64,000 nt of DNA. It comes from Edaphochlamys debaryana (lineage: Eukaryota > Chlorophyta > Chlorophyceae > Chlamydomonadales). Within the stretch, counting starts at the first letter, position 1; every line of letters begins with the position of its first letter. The stretch spans positions 310,001 to 374,000 of the forward strand of contig JAEHOE010000072.1 of NCBI GenBank assembly GCA_016858145.1, in the 5' to 3' direction. Shown piece by piece: positions 46,101 to 57,111 of this stretch. The notes below the pieces were generated by a model. That model was not told the origin of the DNA and did not search any database. It saw only the letters and a program-made list of their open reading frames with translations. The position numbers and the translations under genes are program-made.

Positions 46101-47933
46101 GCGCGACGGTGGCCACGACGCCAGGCTGGAGGGCGAGCTCGGGGAGCTGATGAGCGGGCTGCGGGCGTCAGAGGGAACGGCGACGGCGGCGGGACACGAG
46201 GTCTACGTACGAGGTCTTGGGCCCAGGCGGCTGCCCCCTCACCGCATCCCATCAGCTCCAGCCCCAGCAGCCCGAACCCCAGCGCCGTCTCCCCGCCCTG
46301 CCCCTGGCTCTCCAGCTCCGCCAGAGCTCCGCGTCAGGCCTCCACAACTCTCCCGGCGGCGAGACGTCGGCCGCCCCGCCGCCACTTGCGCCCCGGCCCG
46401 TCGCCACCTGGCACGCGGAGGGACCCAGCAGCGACGGCGGCATGGCGGCCGGACGGCTGCTTGGCGGGCGGGCCGCCGCGTACCTCCCCCAACAAGAGTC
46501 ACCTGCCGCCAGCCATGCGCCGCACGGTCAGCATGTCTACCGTGACAGCTGCGCCAGCGCCCGGAGCGAGCAGCGCGTCAGCACCGTGACGAGTGCCAGT
46601 CGGTACTCGGCGGCGGGCAGCGACTTCGATGGCTACTCCCGCGCCCCCACGCCCATGCTTCCTACGTGTACCCCTGACTGGACGGGCAGCGCTTGTACGA
46701 CATCTGCCGTACTGACGAGCACATCGGCGGCGGCGGCTCATCCGTTCGTGGTGAGGGGCTCAGCGGCGGCTTCGGGGCTGCCGTCGGGCTCAAGCTGTGC
46801 TGGCGGACCGGCGACGGCCGGGGCGCAGCACCAGGCTGCTATGAGTGGCGGCTGGCAGGGGGGGTCTACGGAGCTGGACACGGGCGGCCCTCATCACTCC
46901 TGGAGCCTTCAGGACTGGGTGGCAGCGACCAAGCTGCCCGCCGCGGGCTCCTACGCGCCGCCGCCGACCGGGTGAGTCTGGAAGCTCGCTGCGGGGAACC
47001 AGTGCGTGAGAATGCGCGTGCCTCTTCCTCCGCCGCTGCGCCGTGCCATTGCATGCGGCGGCGTCCCTGACGCCCTGATGCCCTGGGTGCTCTGATGATC
47101 CAGCCTGTGCGTGTTTGCTGCTTTTTGCCTTGTTGCACTGCAGTTGTACGTCGCTCCCAGCTGCGCCCTCCGCCGGTTTCATGGTGGACGACTTCTGCCC
47201 GCAGCCGCAGCGGGTTCCGCCACCCGGCGGAGGAAGCACGGGGGTGCCGCGGGGGCTTGCTGCGCCTGCGCTTGTGCCTGCGGCCTCAGCGTGGGCGCAG
47301 CAGGGGCCCTGGGGCGAGGGGCCCTGCAGTGGCGGCAGCGGCGGCTCACAAGGTTACGCGCTGCAGCCGCAGCCGCGCCCGGTCGCGCCGGAGCACCTGC
47401 CTTACGAGCACCTCCGTCCTCCTGGCCCTCAGCCTCCCCTACGGGGCTACGGTGACCCCTACGCTGAGGATGCCGGGGCCTACGCCACGGCAGCCTCCTC
47501 CGCTGGAGCAGCTCCCTGGCTCCGGCCCAGCGCGGGAGGGGAGCTAGGGCGCGAGGCTCTCGCCTATCAGGACGATGGCTACGCGCCAAGCTTTGCCCAA
47601 CCTTACGAGATGCCGCGAGCCCTGGATGTGAGGACATGGGCGCCGCGGGGTCTGCTACCCCTGGCACCCCATCCTGAGGAAGATGGCGGCACGTGGTACG
47701 CGCCGCAGGAGCCGCTGCAGATGCCGCCGCCGCTGCCGAGGCAGCCGCCGCCGGGCTTGCCGCAGGCGGCGGCGGCGCACTTTGGCGGCGGTGCTGTGTT
47801 CCGCGGTGGTGGAGGGTATGGTGACGCTGTCAACGTGTACGGCCACGGAGAGTACGGCAGTGGAGTTGCGTACGGCGGCGATGAGCCGTCGTACGGCGAC
47901 GCTTCGGGGAACTATTACATGCAGACAGACTGA
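40150..47933 (+). CDS. SBP-box transcription factor gene, diverged and possibly disrupted
   Basis: Exon 1 40150-40212 ends RCK; exon 2 42855-42931 (VPGCEQPMESERAYYRRF, VCEAHL), exon 3 43659-43713 (EDGGVPQRFCQQ), exon 4 44074-44117 (CCRFEDAAEFDGEK) and exon 5 44591-44675 (SCRSKLAIHSARRR) splice in phase into an SBP zinc-finger domain with its basic nuclear-localisation tail. The first finger is intact (C-x4-C-x16-C-x2-H). In the second, the ligand His after CxRF is Glu. SBP proteins bind GTAC cores; Chlamydomonas CRR1 is the best-known algal example. Exon 6 begins at 44793 and meets TAA at 44886-44888. Coding-like sequence continues in the same frame, then changes frame near 45,200 and 46,200, reaching 46,972 and a last exon 47144-47933. 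Either introns were missed, the sequence has indels, or the gene is decaying. Introns 2 and 3 need GC donors. Intron 1 holds a retroelement. Confidence 0.68.
40522..40555. repeat. Long G runs in SBP intron 1
   Basis: Eleven G, CA, ten G, then CACCGC and five G in a row. Such runs can fold as G-quadruplexes and are also prone to assembly error. They lie between SBP exon 1 and the retroelement. Confidence 0.7.
41465..41523 (+). repeat. GGGCGT hexamer repeat in the retroelement frame
   Basis: Imperfect GGGCGT/GGGCGG units encode an Arg-Gly dipeptide tract of about 20 residues just before the zinc knuckle. An RG tract may have given the original protein RNA binding; here it is only a relic. Confidence 0.75.
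42217..42439 (+). repeat. Retroelement 3' end, tandem copy A
   Basis: Starts at GGTTGCGCTTTG and ends GGCTTCCTA. It is nearly identical to 42,595-42,816 over its last 150 bases, including TGTTGAGTTAGTGGGTGCGC and the terminal TGTAAC (42,421-42,426). Confidence 0.9.
42595..42816 (+). repeat. Retroelement 3' end, tandem copy B
   Basis: Second copy of the 222-bp 3' terminal sequence, with TGTAA at 42,798-42,802. About 155 bp of less similar sequence separates A and B. Tandem 3' ends can arise by internal initiation of target-primed reverse transcription or by nested insertion. Confidence 0.9.
43065..43126 (+). repeat. (GGGT)n direct repeat, left copy, SBP intron 2
   Basis: Four GGGT units, then C(A/G)GGGGGGTC and GGAACTTTCG. 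The same order recurs at 43,576-43,640. Both copies also carry a second AACTTT(C/T)GTC about 25 bases on. Confidence 0.8.
43576..43640 (+). repeat. (GGGT)n direct repeat, right copy, SBP intron 2
   Basis: Diverged copy of 43,065-43,126, placed just upstream of SBP exon 3. Four runs of three or more G could form a G-quadruplex. Confidence 0.8.
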
Positions 47934-50499
47934 ATGGGCGGGATGCAGCTGCCTTACGTGTTCGGAACAGCGCACTGGGCGCCGTGATGTCGTCACCGCC
48001 CCCGCCTTGTCCTTGCCAAGCCCCCGCCTCCTCTCAACACCACCACGAACGACACCAAACATGTAGGTCGTGACAAGAAGAGTAGGGATTGTCCATCCCA
48101 GACGGTAGTTCCTATGTTACCTACATAGTTCCCCAACCGCTGACACTGATGTTCTTTTTAAGGACGATGAGATGTTATATGAAGAGGGATGCCACTACTG
48201 GAATTGTTAGATATACATGCACTGCGGTTATCTAACTCTACCTCTGGGACGTGGATGGGGCGGCCTGCGTCAGGTGGGCTGAGACAGGGCAGGAAGGGCG
48301 GGGGCCGTTGATGGATTTGGGAGTGCAGGAGTGACGGGAGAATGTTGCGGGCCGAGTTGGGACGTGATGGAACCCAGTAGGCGACAGGCGGAGGCTTGGA
48401 GGATGGGAGGGTAAGGGGGCGGGATATGCCTGAGGCGCAATCCCCTTGCACCGAAGGTCGTGTGCGTGGGTGGTATTGGACTGCTGACCACGAGCTTCCG
48501 GTCTGAACTCGAGTGTGGCGAAGGTGATAAGATGAGGAGCAAAAGCGTGATGTGGGCCTTGGCTGGCAACGCAGCTAGGTAGAATTGAGGGGAGAGGGTG
48601 GATGGATAGGACTTCAGCGCTTGGTGAGAGTCTCCATGTCTGTTGTGTGGTCTTTTTAACGACCCAGCCCAGGCTGGTTGGCTGCTTGCACAAGACCCGT
48701 GGGTTCCTTGCCAGATTTCCATCCGTTGCGAATCTTGATCCATTGATTGGTTGCCCCTCACGGGCTACAGGTGTTGCAGTTTTGGGGTGCAGCTGGATGG
48801 GCGCCACACTGAGAGTACTTTCGTACTGTACGAAAGCATTATGGGCGGGACGCCGCCGCAACGATGTGTTGAGGCTGGCCGCCAAATGGGCGCATGCCTG
48901 CTGCGTGCCTGATCTGGGGCACGACGCCGGTACGGGGCATGATTGTATGCATGGGGCCAGGGGCCAGAGGTTACGGGGCGATATTCGCCCGTTATGGATC
49001 TATTATCGTGGCAGTACTGCAGCTACCTATGCCACTGGTAACCTACTTCGGTTGAGGTATCATGCATGGCTACAAACGGGTTTGCAGGACAAACCGGTGT
49101 GCGTTTCTTCAGGCGGTGCATGGGGTCGGCAGGGGGTTGTGGGGCTGAGCGGGCGCCTGGGGGGCATGTGCGGGTAGAGGAACTAGCGACTTGGCTCATG
49201 GGAAGGGGCCGGGGGTGCACTCAGAACGTAATGCATCAGCGGTACTGCTGACTGCTGCTTGGATGCACCTTCTTCTGTGGGTGCGGCGGCGGGGGTAGCC
49301 ACGGCGCAGGCCGACGCCAGCCAGGGGCCGGGATTTCCTGGCCTGGGATCCCAAGTGCGTCCCCCAGCCTGCCCGCAATCCCAAGCAAGGGATTAATGTG
49401 CGCATTATTGAAAGAAGTCGCCTTGTGGCGAGGGCCGCTGGGATAGGGTATCTTGGGGGTGGGAATCTTCGACAGTCCGAGCCGTTGAGGCCGGCTTGGC
49501 GGGTGCTTGAAGGCAGTGAGCGGGAACGTACGCGCCTCGCTTTGGGCGTTTGATAGTTTGGCAGAGCGGGGCAGGGTCAGCAGGTGCTCCTGCATGTTTG
49601 ACATGGGGTCGGTGTCATCATGACACTGCCATGGCGGAATCGTGTTCATCAGGGCTTCAAGCTGACGTGACGGAGGTGGGCAACGTTCAAGGTTGCCTGG
49701 AAAGCGGGGGATCGTGCATCGGCCGAGTGTGCTCACAGCACACAGCGCGGATGTACTCGCGGCCTCTCCGCTCCTTGTCTGCGCACTGCGAACCATTGTC
49801 ACCCTGATGCACCCACGTGCGTCCACGGTCGGCCAAGCGCCAACCGCCACCCCGTCCCTCTGTCCCTCCCTAACGGCCCCTCTTGTGGCACTGTTTTGCG
49901 CTCGCGGCCTGCTGCAGCCATGGTTACATGACGACGTATTCGGGCTCGGGCTTTGCTACGCCAAGGGCACCAGCCGCAAACACGCAAGGGTGCCCACTAC
50001 GCAATGGGGGGCAGAGGCGCAGGGGGTCCTGACGACAGAGGCCCGCGCTGCAAAATACATACACCGCAACGGCCTGGCATGCTCTCATAAACTGGCAAGT
50101 CCTCCCTCCAATCACAACAACCAACTGACTCAAGCTTCTCTGGCACACTGGCTCAGCTCTTGCAATTATCGTGTCTACTGCGTCGACCCGCAGGTCTCAT
50201 TACACTTGCGTAAGGAGCAACTGGTGCTACTCTGTGGGACTGACGATAGTCTAGCTGGAATAAAGGAAAGCATTGAGTGCTTCGCTGCGCTTCCGCCAGG
50301 TCCTCCAAATCACAATGGTCCATGTCCTGAGGAGAAGGAAGAGGGGGGATGCGGGGTTGGAGGAGGGTTGGTGGGTAACGGCAATTGTGTTAGGATCCTC
50401 CTCCCCAGCCAGCTTCTTCGCATTGTCCTGGATAGGCCCGCCTATTGTACCAGTTATACAACAGGCTGGTGCGTTGCACATGGCTGGTCATGCCCCTGG
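47934..50499. other. Intergenic region between the SBP gene and the small paralog
   Basis: About 2.6 kb, GC-poorer than the flanking exons. It should hold the SBP 3' UTR at left and the 3' UTR of the minus-strand small gene at right. Frames on both strands (for example 48,602-49,177 and 49,693-50,730 on plus) lack motifs, biased codon use and splice logic, so I do not call genes. Confidence 0.5.
50200..50204 (-). terminator. Putative polyadenylation signal TGTAA (small paralog)
   Basis: TGTAA on the minus strand, 296 bases beyond the stop codon (50502-50500) of the small gene. Confidence 0.5.
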
Positions 50500-51270
50500 T
50501 CAACGATGGCGTCGCCCTCCCCGTCTGCTCCCCCACCCCGGCTCCTCCTCCGTCCGCACCGGCAAGGTGCAGTCTTCGGCTTCCGGCATGCATCCTGCCG
50601 GGGCTGCTGGGTCCACCCATTTTCGCTCCTCCTGAGATGGGAAAGCGTGAGGCAGCCAATCAGGGCGCAAGAGGAGAGGCAGGGGAAGCCAGTGAGCAGA
50701 AGGGCGCGGCCCTGGAAGCGGGAGGCCTAAGCTCGGGATTATTGTGGCGGCTGGCGGGGTTGAGGGCGGGTCTAGGCGGGTGTGTAGGCGGGTCTAGGTG
50801 GGGGTTGCTCCTGCTCCCTGCGTACCTTACACCAGACCATGCCCCTCGCTGATTGCTTGATCGCTCGAGGAGTGTTGGCGAATCCCCGCACAGCCTGGGC
50901 CAGGCCGATGCCCACCCCCATCACCGGCAGCACCACAGCTCCGACCAAGCCTGGGAGAAGAGGACTGGGGGTTAGCTGCTAGATGCCAGCGCTAGAAGGC
51001 TGCTAACAGGCAGCTGCCGAATCTCACGCAACGTCCCGACTCGAGCTTACCCGACACAACGCCGCCCGCGAGGCCCACGAAGCCATCCTGCTTAGCGCCC
51101 ACAATGGGGGCCGCGACGAGGCCTACAGCTCCGCCGAGTGCGCCCATCGCGACGCACTTGACGCCGCTTTTGAGGCCGGCCGCGGCATGCTTTGGCCTTG
51201 CGAGGTCAAAGACATCGCCAATGCAGACAATTTGCTCCGCCTGAGGTGATTTCTGCGACGCGGTCTGCAT
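50500..51270 (-). CDS. Small glycine-rich, membrane-like domain protein (158 aa)
   Basis: Three exons: 51270-51051, 50950-50826, 50631-50500, all in phase. After a polar N-terminus come FDLARPKHAAAGLKSGVK, GALGGAVGLVAAPIVGAK, DGFVGLAGG, LPVMGVGIGLAQAVRGFANT and KWVD. The same blocks in the same order open the 549-aa gene at 52.0-56.0 kb. The middle exon is 125 nt in both, with the same intron phases on both sides, so the two genes are duplicates. The GxxxG-rich hydrophobic stretches look like membrane-inserting hairpins; no signal peptide is seen. I recall similar segments in algal J-domain proteins, but no function is established. The C-terminal 30 residues are acidic, then basic, with no motif. 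The earlier non-ATG extension of this frame was not used. Confidence 0.78.
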
Positions 51271-52037
51271 TGTTGAGTGTGTTCGAGAGTGCTCGGAAGA
51301 GGAAGGTGTCAAGGTCTGGCCTGCAGTGCTGTGTGTTCGTTGCACGTGTTAGTGTTGCTTTATTTCTGTCTTTGCGCTAGCTTATATCGAGAGTCGCAAT
51401 GTACCCAGGCCCACCCGGGGGGGCCTGGCTCTGGGCCTGGTGGGGCCCGGCAAGACCCAGCGCTCGACAGTCACCGGGCAACCGGTTGCATGCTAATGTG
51501 AGGCCAAGCCGCCCCGCCACGTTGCATGCCTTGGTGCCCTAAGTTATTCACCGCCGTTAACCGGATTGCACCGGCCTCCGAAGCTGCATCCGCACACCAA
51601 TTCCTGGCGAGCGGCTCGAGGCACCAGGCTGTCCCCAGCCCGCCTGCAAATCAATTCGGCCCAGGCCGCACCCTTTGCTACACGGCCACCAGCGACAGTT
51701 GGTGGTGACATGCAGCCCGGTCCGCGGCAAGGGGTTGGGCCCCTGGGCCCCTCAGCTTGTGATCAGATCACTGCGCTACCCCAACCGCCTGCCGTCCCCC
51801 GCACTGCTGTTTCCACCGGTATCACAGTTCTGCCACCCGCCATCACTCCATAACACTCCGCCTACCCATGCCGCCACTTCGGCGGCGGGTCCCCTTGACA
51901 TGAGGGACCGAGTCCCAGTCAGTAATCCTGTCAGCCGCATCCCTCCGCCCTCCCAGACCACAAGCCGAGCAAGAACCCGCACGGCCGTACGCCTTCTGTG
52001 CCACGACTGCGTTGCCTGCGGTCGGAACCCCATGGCC
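51271..52037. other. Gap between the two paralogous minus-strand genes
   Basis: It must contain the small gene's promoter and the 3' UTR of the J-less DnaJ-X gene. A G/C-rich patch lies near 51,400-51,460. No coding exon, RNA gene or minus-strand TGTAA is supported. Confidence 0.5.
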
Positions 52038-55000
52038 TCAGGCCTTCTGCGCCACGTCGCCGACGCCTGCCCCCGCCCCCGGCGCCCCAGCGGCGGCCTG
52101 CTGTGCCAGCGCCCGTGCGGTCACCTCCTCCAACAGCCGCCGGGCGCTTGGGGGAGCGGCGGCGTCGGAGGCCGCGGGAGCCCGAGCCTCGAGGAAGATG
52201 CGGCCTGGCAGGCAGGGTGCGGAAGGAGGGGGGGAGCCGGCACCGTCAAACCCAGAGAGCCTTTGCCCTACTGCACGCACGTCCACGATCCGTTGCCCTT
52301 CGGGCCCCAGCATCAACCGCGCACCCCAGCCCGCCCGCCCTCACCCAGCAGCTTGAGTCCCGCGGCACGCGCCCTCCGCTCCCGTCTCGACGGCCCCTGC
52401 TCCGAGAGCACCGCGCGGCACACCTGTGCGTGGGGGGAGGGGAGGCCGGAGGGTGGAGGGCAGGCAGGGCCATCTTATCTTGCTGCTGCCGCTAGGCTGC
52501 AGCCTATCCCCCGCCGCCCCTTCCCTCTCCTTGGTTGACGCGCCCTACCACGAAGACCTCAAACACAGCATGCCGCCCACGCAAAAGCACAAGCTGCTGG
52601 CCACCGCACACCTTGTTAAGTCCCAGCTGGCCTTCTGCCAAGCTGACATCCCCTTGGCTACTTCGAGCAGCCCTTCACACACCTTTGCGAGGGTTGCCCG
52701 GATGTCGACCACGTTGGCGGCCCACATGACCTCCAGCGTCCGCTTCAGGGCCTCATCCTCCAGCTTCTGCTGGTCCACCACCTGGCGCGGCGAAGCATGC
52801 AAGATACAGGGAGGAATGGGAGGCGCGTGGCATGAGTGCTTGGCCGCGAGGGCAGCTGATAGCCCCAGCCCCAGGACAGAGCGTCGAGAGGGGAGGCAGG
52901 GGCGGGGCAGAGCAAGGATCTGGCCTCGAGCGGAGCTGAAAGCCCCTCGTGCCTCGTCCCCACGGCGCCGACCCCACCTGCCTCTCCGCGGTGGACCCCG
53001 CGTATTTGGCCCTCACTGCCGCTCTGGCAGCCACTCCCTCTGCCACCGCCTTTGCGCGCCCCGCCTCATCCGCCGTCTCGGCCGCCTTGCCTTTCGCCTC
53101 CGCCTCCGCAATCGTCGCAGCCATTATGGCCGCTCTCCTCGCTGTCGCCGCCTCCCACCGCTCCCGATGCCATGCCAGGTACTTGAGCCGCCCCTGCACG
53201 TCACTCGCCTTGAGCCCGACGTCGTATGCCTCCAGCTTGGTGCTGGGAGGAGATTGGGAGAGAGGTGTTTTATGGCGGTTGGTAGCGGTTGTTGGCGGGT
53301 GATGGCTGGTGCGTGCGGAGCGCATGTCTGACATGCCCCACATCAACACCCTCCCTCCTAGTTGGGGGCTCCAGCAGTTGGCCTGGACAGATCTCCGCGT
53401 CTGAGCAGGACAACTCCTCCATAGCGGCTCTCAGGTGTAGGGCGCACTCACCCGGACCTACACGGCTGCCCCTTGTGCATTTCCCTGACCTTGCGCCCCT
53501 TCCGCCAACTCACCTGAGGTTGCGCCTCTTTTCCCCCAGCCGGGGGCCCAGGCCGCCAAGCAGCCCACCCGCTATGATGCCCGCCTGAGGGGGTGGGTCG
53601 GAAGGGAACAGGAGGCAGCATGGGCATGGGTGAAATGCAGTTCACTCCAAGGCGCAAGGCGGAAGCTGCGATACCAAAGATTCTACACGCCGTACCTGCA
53701 CGTCGTACACCTTGCCAATGGTGTGAAGGAGGGCCTCGCCGTACGGCGCCGCAGCCAGACGCGTGGCCTCCTCGCGCGCAGTAAGCTGCCCGGGTACGCA
53801 TCAGGGGTGGAGGGGAGGTCAGGGATGGAGTGAAGAGCAGTCAAGAATGGTCAGCGATTGAGCAAGACGAAACCCTCTTCAACTGCTGCTCGCGGGGCCA
53901 TGGGCCTCTGCACTCCGGCAGCAGCCGCCTCATCGCGCATGCGGGATCCTCGACACGCAACGCGCACGCCATTATACCCTCACACACCTGGAAGCCCTCC
54001 ACGTCTCCCTCGATGAAGCGCATCAGCCGCCCCCACAGCTCCGCACTTAGCCGCTCCACCCTCAGCGCCTGGGCTCGTGACGCCTCCGCGGCCGTCAGCT
54101 TGCTGCTCCTGTGGGGAGCACAGGGCGGCGTGCCGTCAGAGGTTAACCCGGGGCCTCACGCACAGCTGACTGCTCGTGCCACTCCCAGACGACCACTCCC
54201 AGTCCGACCGTGCTGCTTGGCGCTCCCTTCAGCAGTGTTGCCTGCCATGTGGGGTCCCAAACGCACACCCACACACCCACCTCGCCGTCAAGCCGAGCTC
54301 TCCCACCAAAGGCTCAAACTGGCCTCCCCCAAACAGGATGGGGTAGAGGGCCCCGCACTCCACGATGCGGGCCTTGCCGGGCCCGCCCGGGCCCGCGTTC
54401 TGGGCCTGGACATGCGGGGGTTCCGCGGCTGTGGCGCCCGGCTCTCCAGGTAACCGGTCATGACCCGGGAGGTCCTGCCCGGCAGGGCCCGGGGCGTCGG
54501 TGCGGACCGTAAGCTGAGCCTGGCTCTTGGCCTGCAGGTGGGGAGCGTGAGCGAGGGCGCGCGAAACAGGTTGATCGACTGCACTCCTTCCGCCCCAAGG
54601 TGGGCCTAACCAATCGACCATAGCATACCCCGAGCTCCCTTTGTCGTGGGGTGAGGTGCGTTTGAGGGTGTGAGGGTGCAAGGGGTAACCGCTCGCCTGT
54701 CAACACAATCTGCCGTGCAAGCCAGCCCTGGACAAGGCGGCGGCAACTCTGCCTTGTCCCATGCGCTTGGGGGGCTGACGCGTGTTTATGCAGGACCGCT
54801 TCCTCCCGAGCCGATAAGGGTATGTACCGCAGCTAGTGGTCAAGCCCGGCGCGCACCGCACCGGCGTATGGAAGGAGAGATGCAGTCGTCCGTCGGCCTC
54901 CGCAGCGTGCAGAAAGCCGGGAGGTGGGGCAGAACGCGGGTCCTGCGGCCGCACGAGACGAGGGAGAGGACGACGGGTGCGATAGGGGGAGGAGGTAACA

Positions 55001-55979
55001 AGTGGAAGCGACCCCCTCGATATTCTGCGTGCGAGCTCGCAGGTACGGGCTCTGGCACGGGCTGCGACCAGTGGTCCCCCTGCCACCCCAAATCCCTTTC
55101 AACTCCACACTGGATTCGCACCTTGTATCCCGTGGTATGCCTATCATGTGGCCAGGGGCAGGGCCCTCCTGTGCAGTGAGGTGCCCGGCCCTTCAACCCT
55201 CTTCTCCAAGGGCGCCCACCCACGCCCACCTGGAGGTCGGCGGAGAGGTTAGGGCCGCCCAGGGCCTCCAAGGGCCCGACCGGGCCCGCGCCCAGGGCCT
55301 GGCCCTGCAGGGCCTCTTCGACCACCGTAATAATCTGGTCCACCCACTCGTGCCGCCCCTGTCGGAAAGCCGGGCGGCGCACGGGAGGACCGATGCCGGG
55401 GCTGTAGGGCAGGCCAGCACTTGGGCCTACCCCCACCCCAGCCACCCCACTGCCGCGGGGCTCAAGCCAACCCGCAAGGAACCGCCGACCGCAGCTGCCC
55501 CGGAGAACCACGCACCTTGTCCCAGACCTTGCCTTTGGCCGACTCCCTGACCGCCTCGGGGGTGTTCATGACGCCGCGCACCATCTGCGCTAGGCCAATA
55601 CCGACACCCGCCACGGGTAGCGCCACCACGCAGACCACGCCTGTACGAGTAGCAGATTAAGAATGCAGGGGTTAGCGCGCGCCAGGTGACAGTTGCCCAG
55701 ACCGCATGGGCACGATTCGAGCTTACCTCCGAGCAGACCAAGCGCGAAGCCTTTGAATCCATCTGATCCCGCACCGCCGAGGGGTCCAACACAGACGCCT
55801 GCGACTCCGCCGAGCAAACCCTTCCCGGCTGTTCGAACGCCGCTACTGAAGCCAGATGAGGCGTTCTTAGGCTTCTTGGTATCAAACAGGGCGCCAAAGC
55901 CCTTTGGCTCTTCCGGTGAGTCCGGGCCAGCCGCTGGCGACACTTGTGCGCTTGTGTTCGCGACTGGCGTTGACTCCAT
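52038..55979 (-). CDS. DnaJ-X domain protein lacking a J domain, fused to the glycine-rich domain
   Basis: Eleven exons: 55979-55727, 55640-55516, 55358-55230, 54531-54281, 54108-53988, 53785-53696, 53584-53514, 53242-52978, 52781-52683, 52423-52345, 52204-52038; 549 aa, all in phase. Residues about 20-130 are the glycine-rich domain shared with the 158-aa paralog (FDTKKPKNASSGFSSGVR, LPVAGVGIGLAQMVRG, NTPEAVRESAKGKVWDK), followed by EWVDQII. From about 230 the protein matches the DnaJ-X region of plant J proteins: LYPILFGGGQFEPLVGELGL, RLMRFIEGDVEGFQ, FGE-like YGEALLHTIGKVYDVQ, and MWAANVVDIRATLAK. A long charged helix lies in exon 8. Between the two parts no J domain with HPD is found; the intron 55229-54532 was read in all minus frames. 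A co-chaperone relative without Hsp70 stimulation, perhaps membrane-bound, is the best guess. Confidence 0.85.
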
Positions 55980-57111
55980 CAACAGCTTGCAGGCTTGACC
56001 AAAAGTCCTGCACTCTTGCTGAGAAGCGGTCCAAGTCCACGGCCAAGTCCAAGTCCACGCTGAGAAGGTAAGCGCGACACACCAACTCCCGACGTCTCCA
56101 ACTCGTCCGTTGCGCAGCCCCACGCTTGTTATATAGAGAAGCCGCCTTAGCCAAGAACTGCGGAGGCGCGGGGGTTCATGCACGCACCTTCATGCCCAAC
56201 CGCCATGTGCGAATCGCTCGCCGCCTTCAGGCCTTCTGCTCGGACGATTAAGAGGGGGCGGAACGATTAAGAGGGGTCGCCGCCTTCCGCCTTTCCTACG
56301 TCTGCCCCTTGCCGGCGCGCTCCCGCTGGGTGGTGGCCCCGCGGTCCGGCCTTACCACAGTTGTCACTCTTCAGTGCTCCAAACAGTCCCGCCAGGCTGT
56401 GTTCTCCTGCCTTCTCGCCTGCTCTGCGGCTGAGGTGCCTGAGAGCGTTAAGTTCTGCTTGCGCTTGTGCGGTGTGGATAACCGTTGCCAGGTGCCCCGT
56501 TAAAGGGGTCCGTTACAACGCTGCGGCAGGTCCCGCCCCGTACAGCAGGGTCCAAGGTCACAACCCTGTCCTCCACAGCTTTGCCTTGGCCGCACCAGAG
56601 GCCCTCGTACAATCGGTACCCTTCGCTGTCAACATCCAGTGCACGCAATCGCAAATACCAGTATGCGAGAGAGCTCACACAGGCTGGCTCCCGGAAGGCA
56701 TGCCCATCCTGTCAGGCCCGTTCCCCCACGTGCCACTGTGCCAGCTGTACCAGCCCGGCATACATCATCGAATGCTGGCAAACCAACACATCTGACTGCA
56801 CAAAGGAGCAGTGCCAACTCCGAAACCACTTCAACGCTCCAACCAACGCGGCAGTCAAGCCGCCCAACGGCTCACGCCCCAACTACCAAACACGAGCCCA
56901 AACGCACCCTGATATCCGCCAGTAAAGCCGGGGCTACTGACCAGGGCACCCGCCCGCAGCAAGGCGGCAAGCCCAGCAGCCCAAGGTCGGGGCCTCATCG
57001 CTCATCCTCATACCACCAGGGGCCTTCCGTGAGGCTGGGGTTGCCGACTAGGGCCCCTGCCCTACAGCAAGTCCTCATCGAGCGGGACTGGGGGGACACC
57101 CGCTTGATGCT
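55980..57111. other. Gap between the lumen-protein gene 3' end and the DnaJ-X gene start
   Basis: It holds the promoter of the minus-strand DnaJ-X gene at left and the 3' UTR of the lumenal gene at right, with a minus-strand TGTAA at 56,517-56,513. Plus-strand frames of 140-216 codons cross this area but have no motif and no codon bias. Confidence 0.5.
56513..56517 (-). terminator. Putative polyadenylation signal TGTAA (lumenal protein gene)
   Basis: TGTAA on the minus strand, about 600 bases after the stop codon (57114-57112). Confidence 0.45.

Noticed and set aside
48602..49177. 191-codon plus-strand open frame
   Set aside because: Composition is random-like and no domain or conserved block can be seen; lies in a GC-poorer intergenic stretch.
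49693..50730. 345-codon plus-strand open frame
   Set aside because: No motif, no biased codon use, no splice logic, and it lies antisense to the exons and 3' UTR of the 158-aa gene, which are supported by paralogy.
54532..55229. Possible hidden J-domain exon in the DnaJ-X gene
   Set aside because: Reading all minus frames gives no HPD motif and no helix-rich stretch; direct splicing of the flanking exons keeps phase 0.
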